DNA from: a bacterium
GTDB taxonomy: Bacteria > Joyebacterota > Joyebacteria > Joyebacterales > Joyebacteraceae
Length of the DNA: 64,000 bases
Direction of reading: 5' to 3'
NCBI GenBank assembly: GCA_025774935.1
Contig: JALGZK010000010.1
Location: 31,817-95,816, forward strand
The position numbers and the translations under genes are program-made. Below are positions 42,356 to 50,469 of the stretch, piece by piece. The notes under the pieces were generated by a model, which saw nothing but the letters and a program-made list of their open reading frames with translations, was not told the DNA's origin and searched no databases. The first letter of the stretch is position 1; each line of letters opens with the position of its first letter.

Positions 42356-43420
42356 TCAGAGGATCCCGTGCGCCTCGTAGAACTCCCTGACGCGCGGGAT
42401 GGGCAGGAGCGCCCCGTGCAGCTGGTGAGAGAGATCCGGGTAGTTGTTTCCCTCGATCACGACGAAGCCCTTCTCCGTGATGACGACGTCCCACCCGACG
42501 TACGGGATGTACGCCATCTCCCTGCACACGTGCAGGAGCCTCGACTTCACCGTCTCCCAGTGCGGGAGCGTGACCCCCACGACCTGCTCGCCGGTGTCGG
42601 GGTGGTGAGTGACCTCGAAGACCTGGGGCGTCGTGTGTCCGCCGTGCGCCGTCACGATGACCCCGGTCTCGACATCGATCTTGCAGCTGATCCCGCCGCG
42701 CGAAGCGTTGTCGACGGGAGCGCTGGTGCGGCTCCCGAACCGGTGACCGGAGAACGGGATGAACGGCTCCATCTTCTCGTAGTCCCACATCGTGAGGACG
42801 CGGATGGAGTTCACCGAGTCCGGGAAGATGCGCGACGAGTACTCGTGCTGGTGGACGAACTCGAGGATGACGGCCTCGTCCAGGCTCCGGAGGAGCGACC
42901 GCACGTGGTCTATGTCGGTCTCGCGCCGGTTCAGGAGGAGCTTCCCGCCGTCCGCGGTCAGGACGTGCACCGCGACCCCGCTCCCGCCCCCGTACGGCTT
43001 TATGACGAACTCCCCGCCCGCGAGACATGACTCGATGACCTCGTCGGGCGACCGCATCCGGTACCGATCGCCGATCTGGACGAACCTGCCGTCGGTCACG
43101 AGGCAGTAGTACTCCGGGACGTCGATGCCGTAGCTCCTGACGAGCATCGAGAAGACGACCTTGTTGTTGAGCGCCTCCCCGAAGCGGCCGTTGATCTTCG
43201 GCGTCCTGATGTAGCGCGCGTAGTCGCTCACGAAATCAGTGTAGTTCTCCTCGGTGAGTCCGTACCGGACGAACGAGAACCCGGTGAAGCCTCGGCGCCA
43301 CGCCCAGAACCGGTTCCTGAGCGGCACGCGGAACGGCGCGCGAAGCTCCCTCAGCACCAGCCGCTGGAAGTTGCGGGCCGTCTTTCCTGCCGTGAGCATG
43401 CGGTCGGCAAATCCGGGCAC
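42356..43420 (-). CDS. ATP-grasp protein, sugar-transfer-associated type (copy 2)
   Basis: This 354-residue protein has the same order of motifs as its downstream sister: INGRFGEALNNKVVFSMLV, GEFVIKPYGGGSGVAVHVLT, EFVHQHEYSSRIFPDS, SIRVLTMWDYEKMEPFIPF, and YVGWDVVITEKGFVVIEGNN. I chose GTG 43420 because VPGFADRML aligns with MARGFSERML and MRTDFAGRAL of the paralogs; the open frame extends 22 codons further to a GTG at 43486 beside the previous stop. The gap to copy 3 is 30 bp and to copy 1 67 bp, consistent with one transcript. Confidence 0.84.
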   Translation of the reverse strand: MPGFADRMLTAGKTARNFQRLVLRELRAPFRVPLRNRFWAWRRGFTGFSFVRYGLTEENYTDFVSDYARYIRTPKINGRFGEALNNKVVFSMLVRSYGIDVPEYYCLVTDGRFVQIGDRYRMRSPDEVIESCLAGGEFVIKPYGGGSGVAVHVLTADGGKLLLNRRETDIDHVRSLLRSLDEAVILEFVHQHEYSSRIFPDSVNSIRVLTMWDYEKMEPFIPFSGHRFGSRTSAPVDNASRGGISCKIDVETGVIVTAHGGHTTPQVFEVTHHPDTGEQVVGVTLPHWETVKSRLLHVCREMAYIPYVGWDVVITEKGFVVIEGNNYPDLSHQLHGALLPIPRVREFYEAHGIL

Positions 43421-43487
43421 TCCGGTTCCCTCTCTTCTCCACTCGCGCCGCCCCGCCGCGGTCGGCTCGGACGGCACCTCGAACACC

Positions 43488-44558
43488 TCAGATGACGCGG
43501 TGCGCCTCGTAGAAGCGCCGCACGCGCGGGTCGGTAAGGAACGGGCGGAAGATCTGGAGTCCGTGAACGTCCGTGAAGCTGTTGCCCTCGGTGACCGCGA
43601 ACCCTTCCTCGGTCACGACGACGTCCCACCCGATGTACGGCACGAACGGCAACCGCCTCGCGAGGTCGAGGACGCCGGACTTCATGTACTCCCAGTGCGG
43701 GACCTCGACGCCTTCTATCGCGGCCCCGGTGACTGGATGATGCGAGAGCCACTGCATCGACCCCGAGTGGGGGTACGGCGCTGCCTTGCCGAGGATGCCG
43801 GTCTCGACGTCGACCTCACAGATGTACCCTCCCTGCGTCCAGTTGTCGACGGGAATCGTGGAGTCAGACCCGAAGCGGTGGGCGGCGATCGAGACGAACG
43901 GCACCTCGCGGTCGTAGTCCCACATCGTCTGCACCCGCATTGAGTTCGTCGTGTTCGGGTAGATCTCCGATGCGTAGCGGTGCTGCTGGATGAACTCGCT
44001 GATGACGCCCTCGCCCGTGGAGGTGAGAACGCGCCCCACCTCGTCGCGCGTCGTCTCCTTCTCGTTCATGTAGAGCTTCCCGTCCGTCGCCCGGAGGAGC
44101 CACACCGCGACCCCGCCCCCTCCCCCGTAGGGCTTCAGGACGAGGCGTCCTTCCTTCTCGAGGACGTCGATGACGGAGTCGGCGTCGGTGATGTGATAGA
44201 GGGTGCCGACGGGCACGAACCGCCCGCCGGAGATGACGCAGAAGTACTTCGGCACCTTCGCCCCGAGGCTCGCGAGAAGACGAGAGAAGATGATCTTGTT
44301 GTCGAGGGCCGCTGCGAACCGGCCGTTGATCTTCGGCGTCTGGACGAACCGGACGTAGTCGGAGACGTAGTCCCCGAGGTCCTTCCCCTCGAGACCGTAG
44401 AGGACCCAATCCTGGCTCACGAACCCCCTGCTCCAGAGCCGGAGCTTACTGGCGAACGGGACGCGAATGGAGGAGTGCACCTCCCGCATGACGAGATGAT
44501 GCATCTGTCGGAGCGATTTCCCCCAGGCGAGGGCCCGTCCTGCGAAATCGGTTCGCAT
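43488..44558 (-). CDS. ATP-grasp protein, sugar-transfer-associated type (copy 1, most divergent)
   Basis: This 356-residue protein is the first and most diverged of the triplet: KINGRFAAALDNKIIFSRLL, LVLKPYGGGGGVAVWLL near residue 140, ISEFIQQHRYASEIYPNTTN, SMRVQTMWDYDREVPFV, GGYICEVDVETGILG, HPVTGAAIEGVEVPHWEYM and GWDVVVTEEGFAVTEGNSFTD. The metal-binding end reads EGNS where the others read EGNN. The glycine loop is GGGGG where the others have GGGSG. It follows the methyltransferase gene after a 168-bp gap with a strong hairpin. Confidence 0.85.
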   Translation of the reverse strand: MRTDFAGRALAWGKSLRQMHHLVMREVHSSIRVPFASKLRLWSRGFVSQDWVLYGLEGKDLGDYVSDYVRFVQTPKINGRFAAALDNKIIFSRLLASLGAKVPKYFCVISGGRFVPVGTLYHITDADSVIDVLEKEGRLVLKPYGGGGGVAVWLLRATDGKLYMNEKETTRDEVGRVLTSTGEGVISEFIQQHRYASEIYPNTTNSMRVQTMWDYDREVPFVSIAAHRFGSDSTIPVDNWTQGGYICEVDVETGILGKAAPYPHSGSMQWLSHHPVTGAAIEGVEVPHWEYMKSGVLDLARRLPFVPYIGWDVVVTEEGFAVTEGNSFTDVHGLQIFRPFLTDPRVRRFYEAHRVI

Positions 44559-44650
44559 GCTCCCGCTCCCCGTCCCGGACGCCCGATGGCGGCCCGTCGG
44601 TTCGTCGAATCACTCAGGGCACTTCAGTACGCTTCCGTCTCCAATACGCG

Positions 44651-44684
44651 CTTCATCGCGCCCCCTGCCTGGGACGCGATGAAG
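44651..44684. terminator. 10-bp inverted repeat between the methyltransferase and ATP-grasp genes
   Basis: CTTCATCGCG (44651-44660) and CGCGATGAAG (44675-44684) form a perfect stem with a 14-base loop, 43 bases beyond the methyltransferase stop on the minus strand. There is no U-run. It may end the methyltransferase transcript, or act as an operator or leader structure for the ATP-grasp genes. Confidence 0.45.
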
Positions 44685-44726
44685 ATGCGTTCGACGGTGC
44701 GTTCCACGACTCGTCCCCCGGAGCCA

Positions 44727-45515
44727 CTATCCCACCTTCGGCGGACCGACCTTCCTGGCAACGTAGTAGATCCACGGGCTGGAGTGGTCGATCTCGTTGC
44801 TGCCGATCGCCGTCCCCTCGAAGTCGTAGATCTCGAGCGTTTCGAACCCGAGGTCCCTGAGCTGCTCGACCTGCTTCCTCTGGTCGATGTAGTAGGTCAC
44901 GAGCGAGAAGTTGTGCGAGCTGTCGTTGATGATCGCGTAGTCCTTCTCCTCGCGCTCGAACTCCCGGTTCGCGCGGCGCCGCGCCACGCGCCTCTGGTGA
45001 CGGACGACCGCGCGGGCGAGCGCGAACGGGTCGAACGAGAACTCGATCTCGGGTTCCTGTCGCGCGTGGTCGCAGTTCCGGTTGTGCGTCGAGAAGACGT
45101 AGAGCCCGCCATCGGCGAGGACGCGGTTGACCTCGCACATGCCGAGGATCCGGTCCTCGTGTCCGAGCGAGTCGAGCCCGTTGTTGGCGAAGAGCACGAA
45201 GTCGTACGAACCGTCCGCGAACTGGTGCATGTCCCTGACGTCGCAGCAGAGGCAGTCGACGTCGGCGAACCTGCGCTTGAGCACCTTCGTCATCTGCTCG
45301 GAGTAGTCGATGCAGCGGTACTCACCCGCCCAGTGCCGGAGGTATTCCGCGGTGCGACCGGCGCCGCATCCGACGTCCAGAACGCGCTTGCCGTAGTGAT
45401 CCTCCTTGTACTTGACGAGGATCATGACTTCGGCGATCTGGAGCGGCATCGTCGTGTAGCGCTCAACGAGGCGCTCGCTCTCGTACGTGCTGCGGTTCAC
45501 GTCATCGTATGCCAT
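44727..45515 (-). CDS. Class I SAM-dependent methyltransferase
   Basis: This 262-residue protein has motif I RVLDVGCGAGRTAEYL near residue 44, post-I CIDYSEQM, motif II-like FVLFANNGLDSLGHED and motif III region LADGGLYVFSTHN. I chose ATG 45515, with GGGAGGGAAGC upstream. The C-terminal third (EREEKDYAIINDSSHNFSLV and FETLEIYDFEG) suggests a small-molecule O- or N-methyltransferase. It lies upstream of the three ATP-grasp genes on the same strand, so it may share a pathway with them; the hairpin between could separate them. Confidence 0.85.
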   Translation of the reverse strand: MAYDDVNRSTYESERLVERYTTMPLQIAEVMILVKYKEDHYGKRVLDVGCGAGRTAEYLRHWAGEYRCIDYSEQMTKVLKRRFADVDCLCCDVRDMHQFADGSYDFVLFANNGLDSLGHEDRILGMCEVNRVLADGGLYVFSTHNRNCDHARQEPEIEFSFDPFALARAVVRHQRRVARRRANREFEREEKDYAIINDSSHNFSLVTYYIDQRKQVEQLRDLGFETLEIYDFEGTAIGSNEIDHSSPWIYYVARKVGPPKVG

Positions 45516-45610
45516 GCTTCCCTCCCGTGCGTGGTTGTCCGGCAGGGAAGTCATGCAAAACGCGAGCCTGTTTGCCGGTGCGGGCGCCTGAAATCCGCCC
45601 GGAACCGGGT

Positions 45611-45943
45611 CTAGAAGAGGGGCTTCAGGGACACGAGTGTCGCTCCCCAGCCTCCGCGGCCGCTACCTTCAAGACGGTAGGAGGATACGTCGGGAAGTCG
45701 AGCGAGGATCGAGTGGACGGTCTCCCGCAGGGCGCCCGTCCCCTTCCCGTGGACGATCCTGACCTCGAGGATCCCGCGCTCCCGGCAGGCCTCGAGGTAG
45801 CCGGGCACGAGGTCCCGGACGTCCGCCGGCCGGAACGTGTGGAGGTCGAGCGTCCCGTCGATCGGAATCTCGAAGGCGCCCCCCGCGCCCGTCGCGTTGT
45901 CCGCTCCTTCTTCTCCTCCCGCTTCGTCCCGCTCGTCCGTCAC
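45611..45943 (-). CDS. Smr-domain protein
   Basis: This 110-residue protein is a stand-alone Smr domain: TLDLHTFRPADVRDLV (the LDLHG-like motif), RIVHGKGTGALRETV (HGKGTG) and GWGATLVSLKPLF at the end, after an acidic Gly/Ala-rich leader. I chose GTG 45943, five bases after GAGGAGG. Such domains are nucleases or nucleic-acid binders linked to mismatch-repair MutS2 or translation. It stands downstream of the membrane-protein gene with a 65-bp gap. Confidence 0.85.
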   Translation of the reverse strand: MTDERDEAGGEEGADNATGAGGAFEIPIDGTLDLHTFRPADVRDLVPGYLEACRERGILEVRIVHGKGTGALRETVHSILARLPDVSSYRLEGSGRGGWGATLVSLKPLF

Positions 45944-46008
45944 CGGTCCTCCTCGCCTCCGCCCGTCGCACTCCGGCGCCCGCCCCGCGGTCGCCCCGCG
46001 TCGGCCTG

Positions 46009-46563
46009 TCATCGGCCCGGGTGCGCGCTCACTCCCGTCACGTTCTGGATCACGACACTCGCCGCGACGGCGATGACGGCGAACACGACCACCTTCCACG
46101 TGAGCGTCCGGAGCGGCGTTCCGCCCAGGCCGCTCCCAACGACGCCTCCCGCGATGCCGAGCGAGACGGTCTGGCCGACGAACCAGCCGAGCATAAGCGA
46201 GGGCTCGGCCGTCGAGATCGAGAGGAGGCCGACAGTGTGCGCCCCCCAGATGAACGCGCCGAGCGCGAGGCCGAACAGGGCGCCCCCGCGCCACGTCCGG
46301 ACGCCCAGCCGAACGGAGAGCCACGTGAGGAGGGCAGCCAGGAACGCGAACGAGAGATACCCAAGCGGGATGAGCCGGAACGCCTGGTCGAGCGGAAGCA
46401 GGAACGGGCTCGGCTGCTCGTAGTGAGCCGCGAGAACACCGCCGTGCAAAAACAGGTCGAACCCGAGCATCGCGATCCACGCGAGGAACCCGACTCCGAA
46501 GAGCCTCCCTCGCATCGCGGCGTCCGGCGTGGCCGTCGCGTCGCCACGGACCGGCTCCGTCAT
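46009..46563 (-). CDS. Hypothetical membrane protein, four to five helices
   Basis: This 184-residue protein has a short polar head, then helices near residues 20-42, 62-85, 93-115, 120-145 and 155-178 with many Gly/Ala. The LGYLSFAFLAALLTWLSVRLG and GALFGLALGAFIWGAHTVGL stretches (each no more than part of a helix pair) show no known catalytic residue. Its ATG overlaps the AMP-ligase stop by 4 bp (ATGA). Function unknown; the coupling suggests a role with the ligase. Confidence 0.7.
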   Translation of the reverse strand: MTEPVRGDATATPDAAMRGRLFGVGFLAWIAMLGFDLFLHGGVLAAHYEQPSPFLLPLDQAFRLIPLGYLSFAFLAALLTWLSVRLGVRTWRGGALFGLALGAFIWGAHTVGLLSISTAEPSLMLGWFVGQTVSLGIAGGVVGSGLGGTPLRTLTWKVVVFAVIAVAASVVIQNVTGVSAHPGR

Positions 46564-48104
46564 CTCCCCTCTTCCTCCTGTCCATCGGTGTCGGCAACCA
46601 TGCCGCTCACGATCCTCGTCACGGCGCGGAAATCGGACTTCCCGCCTCCCGTCATCGGGAAGTCCTCGAGCACGACGTGCTCCCTCGGCACCGAGATCGA
46701 GGGAAGCCGCCCAGCGAGCTCGTGGTGGATCTGTTTCCAGTCGACCTCGGCGCTCACCGCGGCGATGATCCTCGACCCCTTGACCGGGTCGGGGACGCCG
46801 ACCACGCAGACCTCGACGTCGTCCGGCACGAGGTCGTTGATCGCCGTCTCGACGGAGACGAGCGAGACCATCTCGCCGCCGATCTTGACGAACCGCTTGA
46901 GTCGGCCCGCGAGCCAAAGGTACCCGTCCGAGTCGAAGTACCCCATGTCGCCGGTGTCGTACCAGCCGGCCCGCATGCACGCGGCTGTCGACTCGATGTC
47001 GTTCCAGTACCCCTTCATGACCGTGTCGCCCCTGACGAGCACCTTGCCCGTCTCGAGCGTGTCGCAGTCCTCGCAGGACTCGAGGTTCTCGATGCGGATC
47101 TCGACACCCGGGAGCGGGCGACCGACGCTGCCGGGCCTGTTGTGCTCCGGCGTGTTCGCGGTGATGCACGGCGAGGTCTCGGTCGCCCCGTAGCCCTCGA
47201 GGAGCTCGATCCCGTGCTTCTCGCGGAAACCGGTCCGGAGCACGTCCGGGACCTTGTCGGCGCCGGCGATGGGCACGCGGACGCTCGAAAAGTCGCCCGG
47301 TTCGGACGCGCGCAGGTATCCGCGGAAGAAGCTCGGGGTGCCGACCATGATCGTCGGCCTCTCCGCTCGGATGGCGGCGACGACGCCGCGGTAGTCGAGC
47401 GGGCTCGCCACCGTCGTCATCGTGAGGCCCTTATAGACCGTGACCCAGAGGGTCGCCGTCTGGCCGAGCACGTGGAAGAGAGGGAGATTCGCGAGGACGC
47501 TGTCCTCCGGGCTGAGCTCGAAGATCTCGGCGAGCGCCTCGACGTTCGCCAGGATGTTCCGGTGCGTGAGCGGCACCGCTTTCGGGTCGCGCTCGCTCCC
47601 GCTCGTGAAGAGAACGAGGAGGTTGTCCTCTTCGTCCCCTCCGCCTGCGAGCCTCTCGATTGCGCCGGAGGGGAGCGCGGCGACGAGCGCCGCGGTCAGC
47701 TTATCGAGCGGCGAAAGCGACTCCTTGATGTCCTCGATCATGACCATCCCCGCGACGGGCTCGACCTCGAGCTTCTTGAGGAGCGCCCTCGACGTCACGA
47801 TCGCGTGGAACCCGCACTTCTCCTGGGCGTAGCGTGCGTTCTTCGCGGCTCCGGTCGCGTAGTTGACCATGACGGGCGTGTGCCCGGAGAGGAGCGCGCC
47901 CAGAACCGAGACGACGCATCCGATTGACGGCGGGATCATAATCCCGAGGAGTCCCGGTTCGTATCGCCGGAACCTGCGAGCGAGAATGAGAGCGCCGATG
48001 AGCGCCCGGTGGTACGTGACGCGCATGCCGACAGTGCGGTCGACGATGAAGAGCCTCTTGCCGTCGCTCTTCGCGGTGCGTATGAAGCGATGGTGGAGGA
48101 GCAT
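46560..48104 (-). CDS. AMP-binding acyl-CoA/acyl-ACP synthetase-like enzyme
   Basis: This 514-residue ANL-family adenylating enzyme has the phosphate loop LVLFTSGSERDPKAVPLTHRN near residue 165 (core: FTSGSERDPKAV), LPLFHVLGQTATLW, YGATETSPCI, GWYDTGDMGYFDSDGYLWLAGR (core: YDTGDMGYFD) and the C-terminal lysine region PMTGGGKSDFRAV. It resembles the ligase half of the Aas acyl-ACP synthetase and would activate a fatty acid. I chose ATG 48104; an in-frame GTG at 48128 is possible. The following membrane-protein gene overlaps its stop. Confidence 0.85.
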   Translation of the reverse strand: MLLHHRFIRTAKSDGKRLFIVDRTVGMRVTYHRALIGALILARRFRRYEPGLLGIMIPPSIGCVVSVLGALLSGHTPVMVNYATGAAKNARYAQEKCGFHAIVTSRALLKKLEVEPVAGMVMIEDIKESLSPLDKLTAALVAALPSGAIERLAGGGDEEDNLLVLFTSGSERDPKAVPLTHRNILANVEALAEIFELSPEDSVLANLPLFHVLGQTATLWVTVYKGLTMTTVASPLDYRGVVAAIRAERPTIMVGTPSFFRGYLRASEPGDFSSVRVPIAGADKVPDVLRTGFREKHGIELLEGYGATETSPCITANTPEHNRPGSVGRPLPGVEIRIENLESCEDCDTLETGKVLVRGDTVMKGYWNDIESTAACMRAGWYDTGDMGYFDSDGYLWLAGRLKRFVKIGGEMVSLVSVETAINDLVPDDVEVCVVGVPDPVKGSRIIAAVSAEVDWKQIHHELAGRLPSISVPREHVVLEDFPMTGGGKSDFRAVTRIVSGMVADTDGQEEEGR

Positions 48105-48157
48105 GCTCTTCCCTGGTCTCCGTGGCACGGGACCCCTCGCGGGTTCGGGAGCGGCGG

Positions 48158-48580
48158 CTAGTCGTCGCCCGCGACGGGCCGGCGGCGACGCTTGGTCTCT
48201 CCGCGCTGGCGCTTTGCCTGAAGGCGCCGCTCTCGCGACGCCTGACTCGGCCTGGTCTTCTTCCGCTTCCTGGGCTTCGTCGCGGCTTTCCTTATTAGCG
48301 CGGCGAGCCGGTCCCGGGCGTCGTCCCGGTTCCGCTTCTGCGTCCGGTACCGACGGGCGTCGATGATGAGAACGCCGTCGTCCGTCATGCGCCGGCCGGC
48401 GAGCCTGGTGAGGCGCTCGCGGACGTCGTCGGGAAGCGACGGCGAGTTCGCGACGTCGAACCTGAGTTGGACAGCCGTCGCGACCTTGTTGACGTTCTGC
48501 CCGCCCGGACCCGAGGCACGCACGAACTCCTCGCGGACCTCGTCCTCGGGAATCTGGATGTTCGAGGTTGCGTAGATCAC
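48158..48580 (-). CDS. arfB: Peptidyl-tRNA hydrolase ArfB
   Basis: This 140-residue ribosome-rescue protein has the release-factor-like GGQ motif in RASGPGGQNVNKVATAV (residues 26-28) near the N-terminus and a basic C-terminal tail (PRKRKKTRPSQASRERRLQA) that enters the mRNA channel of the stalled ribosome. It lacks the codon-recognition domains of RF1/RF2. The start is GTG 48580. Together with the NFACT protein at 30.3 kb it suggests two rescue routes. Confidence 0.94.
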   Translation of the reverse strand: MIYATSNIQIPEDEVREEFVRASGPGGQNVNKVATAVQLRFDVANSPSLPDDVRERLTRLAGRRMTDDGVLIIDARRYRTQKRNRDDARDRLAALIRKAATKPRKRKKTRPSQASRERRLQAKRQRGETKRRRRPVAGDD

Positions 48581-48774
48581 GCGCTCACCTTACCCCTTGC
48601 CGGGAGGGCACTTCAAGGGGCGTTTCGGGGGTCGACAGGCGGGGCGCGCCCTGCTAGTCTCTGCCCGGCAGGACCCCGCTCGGATGTCATCCGGCCCCGC
48701 GGCGCGGACCGCGGGCGGGTGTGCAGGCGGACCCTCGGTCCGTCCGATCGCGACACCTCCCGGAGGAGGGCGCA

Positions 48775-49713
48775 ATGAAAGACCCGATCGGCGCCTGGTT
48801 CAGGATCATCCGCATCCAGTTCTATCCGATGACGTGGATCGCGTACAGCCTCGGGGCGGTGTCGGCCGTCGCCGTGGGCGCGCGCTTCCACCTGGGCGCA
48901 TACATCGTCGGTTACATCTGCCTCTTCCTGATCGAGCTCGCCACCATCCTCATGAACGAGTACTTCGACTACGAGTCCGACGTCCGGAACCAGAACGCGG
49001 GTCCCTACACCGGCGGCTCGAGGATGCTCCCGGAGGGACGGCTCACGCACGTCGCCGTCAGAACCGCTGCCTTCTACGTGCTCGGTCTCATGGTTGCCTC
49101 GGGCGTGGCGCTCGTCTTCGTGACGCGCGGGATCCCGACATCCGGCACCATCGTCCTGCTCCTCCTCGGACTCCTCCTCGGTCTCGGGTACACGACGCCC
49201 CCGTTCAAGTTCTCCTACCGAGGTATGGGGGAACTCGTGGTCGGACTGATCCACGGTCCGTACGTTGTCGTCTGCGGGTTCTTCCTGCAGACCGGCACGG
49301 TCGCGAGCTCGCTCCCGTGGCTCCTCTCCGTCCCGGTCTTCTTCGCCGTCTTCGCCGCGATCACGCTCGCGGGACTCCCCGACCGCCCGGCCGACGCGTA
49401 CGCCTCGAAGCGGACGCTCGCGGTCCTCCACGGACCGAAGAAGGCGGCGCTCATGGCGTTCGTGTTCACGTTGGGCGCGGCTGCCGCCGCTATCACGCTC
49501 GTCACACTCAATACCTTCACGAGGGCAGCGGGCATCACCTACGTCGCGATCGCCGTCCCGTTCGCGGTGCTCGTGTCGATCGCCATCGCGCGTGTGATCA
49601 AGACCGAGGCGTTCGACCGCCGCATCGACGCCGCGATGCAGGCCGCCCTCTCCTACATCATCGTCTTCGGCGTGGTCCCGCTCGTCGCGCTCCTCCTGCT
49701 CATCCGCCCTTGA
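48775..49713 (+). CDS. UbiA-family prenyltransferase
   Basis: This 312-residue protein has nine predicted helices and both aspartate motifs of the UbiA superfamily: NEYFDYESD (NxxxDxxxD) near residue 60 and DRPADAYASKRT near residue 205. It would attach a prenyl chain to an aromatic or other ring at the inner membrane, as in menaquinone or quinone synthesis (MenA-like). ATG 48775 follows GGAGGAGGGCGCA. The next gene starts at a TTG that overlaps its stop. The substrate cannot be told. Confidence 0.9.
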   Translation: MKDPIGAWFRIIRIQFYPMTWIAYSLGAVSAVAVGARFHLGAYIVGYICLFLIELATILMNEYFDYESDVRNQNAGPYTGGSRMLPEGRLTHVAVRTAAFYVLGLMVASGVALVFVTRGIPTSGTIVLLLLGLLLGLGYTTPPFKFSYRGMGELVVGLIHGPYVVVCGFFLQTGTVASSLPWLLSVPVFFAVFAAITLAGLPDRPADAYASKRTLAVLHGPKKAALMAFVFTLGAAAAAITLVTLNTFTRAAGITYVAIAVPFAVLVSIAIARVIKTEAFDRRIDAAMQAALSYIIVFGVVPLVALLLLIRP

Positions 49714-50444
49714 GGAACACCGCGACCATAGGTCTCACCCTCCTCGTGGCGTGCGCCGCCGTCCTTGCGGCCCAGTCCGCGTCAGCGGCGTTCGCGCCGC
49801 CCGCGAATTCGTGGGACGAACTCTACAGATACGTCGCGCGGCCTGCCGGAGACGACCGGGAGGAGCGCCGCGAGCACGTCGAGATCGGCTTCCGGTACGA
49901 CGAGGAGGGAACGTTCATCCGTTCGAGCACCATCGTGGGCGGGAACTTCGAGAACGTCTTCGTCCGGATCGGCCCGGAGGGCACGTTCAGGTCGGCGTAC
50001 AGGGTCGGCGAGCTCGGGGGCACGACCGCCATGGACGGCTCGATCTGGTTCGACGACGGGACCGTGAGCGTGACCACCGAGGGCAAGATCGAGGAGGGCG
50101 AGCGCGAGGTCCCGGAGGGAGTGCCCGTCGCTGCCGACGTCTCGCTCCTCCACCTCATGCGCTCGTTCCCGTTCGGGACCGACGCGGCGTGGGAGGTCCT
50201 CATGGCGGACTTCTCCGGGAACTTCGTCACGGTCTCCATAAGAAACGCCGGCACGGACTCCGTCTCCGTGCCGGCCGGGGTCTTCCTCTGTCACCGGATG
50301 GACGTCGCCGTCCGGATCCTCATCTTCCGCCCGACGATCACGTTCTGGCTGGCGGCCGACCCGCCGCACTTCCTCGTGAAGCACAGGGGGAAGCGCGGGC
50401 CGTTCACGAGGACCTACACGACAGAGCTCGTCGCGGGCGAGTGA
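49710..50444 (+). CDS. Secreted protein, DUF3108-like, translationally coupled to the UbiA gene
   Basis: This 244-residue protein starts at TTG 49710, within the TTGA that also contains the UbiA stop, and has a clear signal peptide (TIGLTLLVACAAVLAAQSAS) with a mature part that is beta-rich (ENVFVRIGPEGTFRSAYRVG, VFLCHRMDVAVRILIFRPTI, LVKHRGKRGPFTRTYTTEL). The pattern resembles DUF3108-type periplasmic proteins with an extended beta-barrel or jelly-roll. There is no SD before the TTG, so translation depends on termination of ubiA. Function unknown. Confidence 0.7.
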   Translation: MRNTATIGLTLLVACAAVLAAQSASAAFAPPANSWDELYRYVARPAGDDREERREHVEIGFRYDEEGTFIRSSTIVGGNFENVFVRIGPEGTFRSAYRVGELGGTTAMDGSIWFDDGTVSVTTEGKIEEGEREVPEGVPVAADVSLLHLMRSFPFGTDAAWEVLMADFSGNFVTVSIRNAGTDSVSVPAGVFLCHRMDVAVRILIFRPTITFWLAADPPHFLVKHRGKRGPFTRTYTTELVAGE

Positions 50445-50469
50445 CCCTCCGCGGCGGCGCCCGGTCCCT

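Noticed and set aside
43421-43486. 22-codon N-terminal extension of the middle ATP-grasp protein
   Set aside because: The paralogs begin at the position aligned with GTG 43420, and the extension has no counterpart in them.
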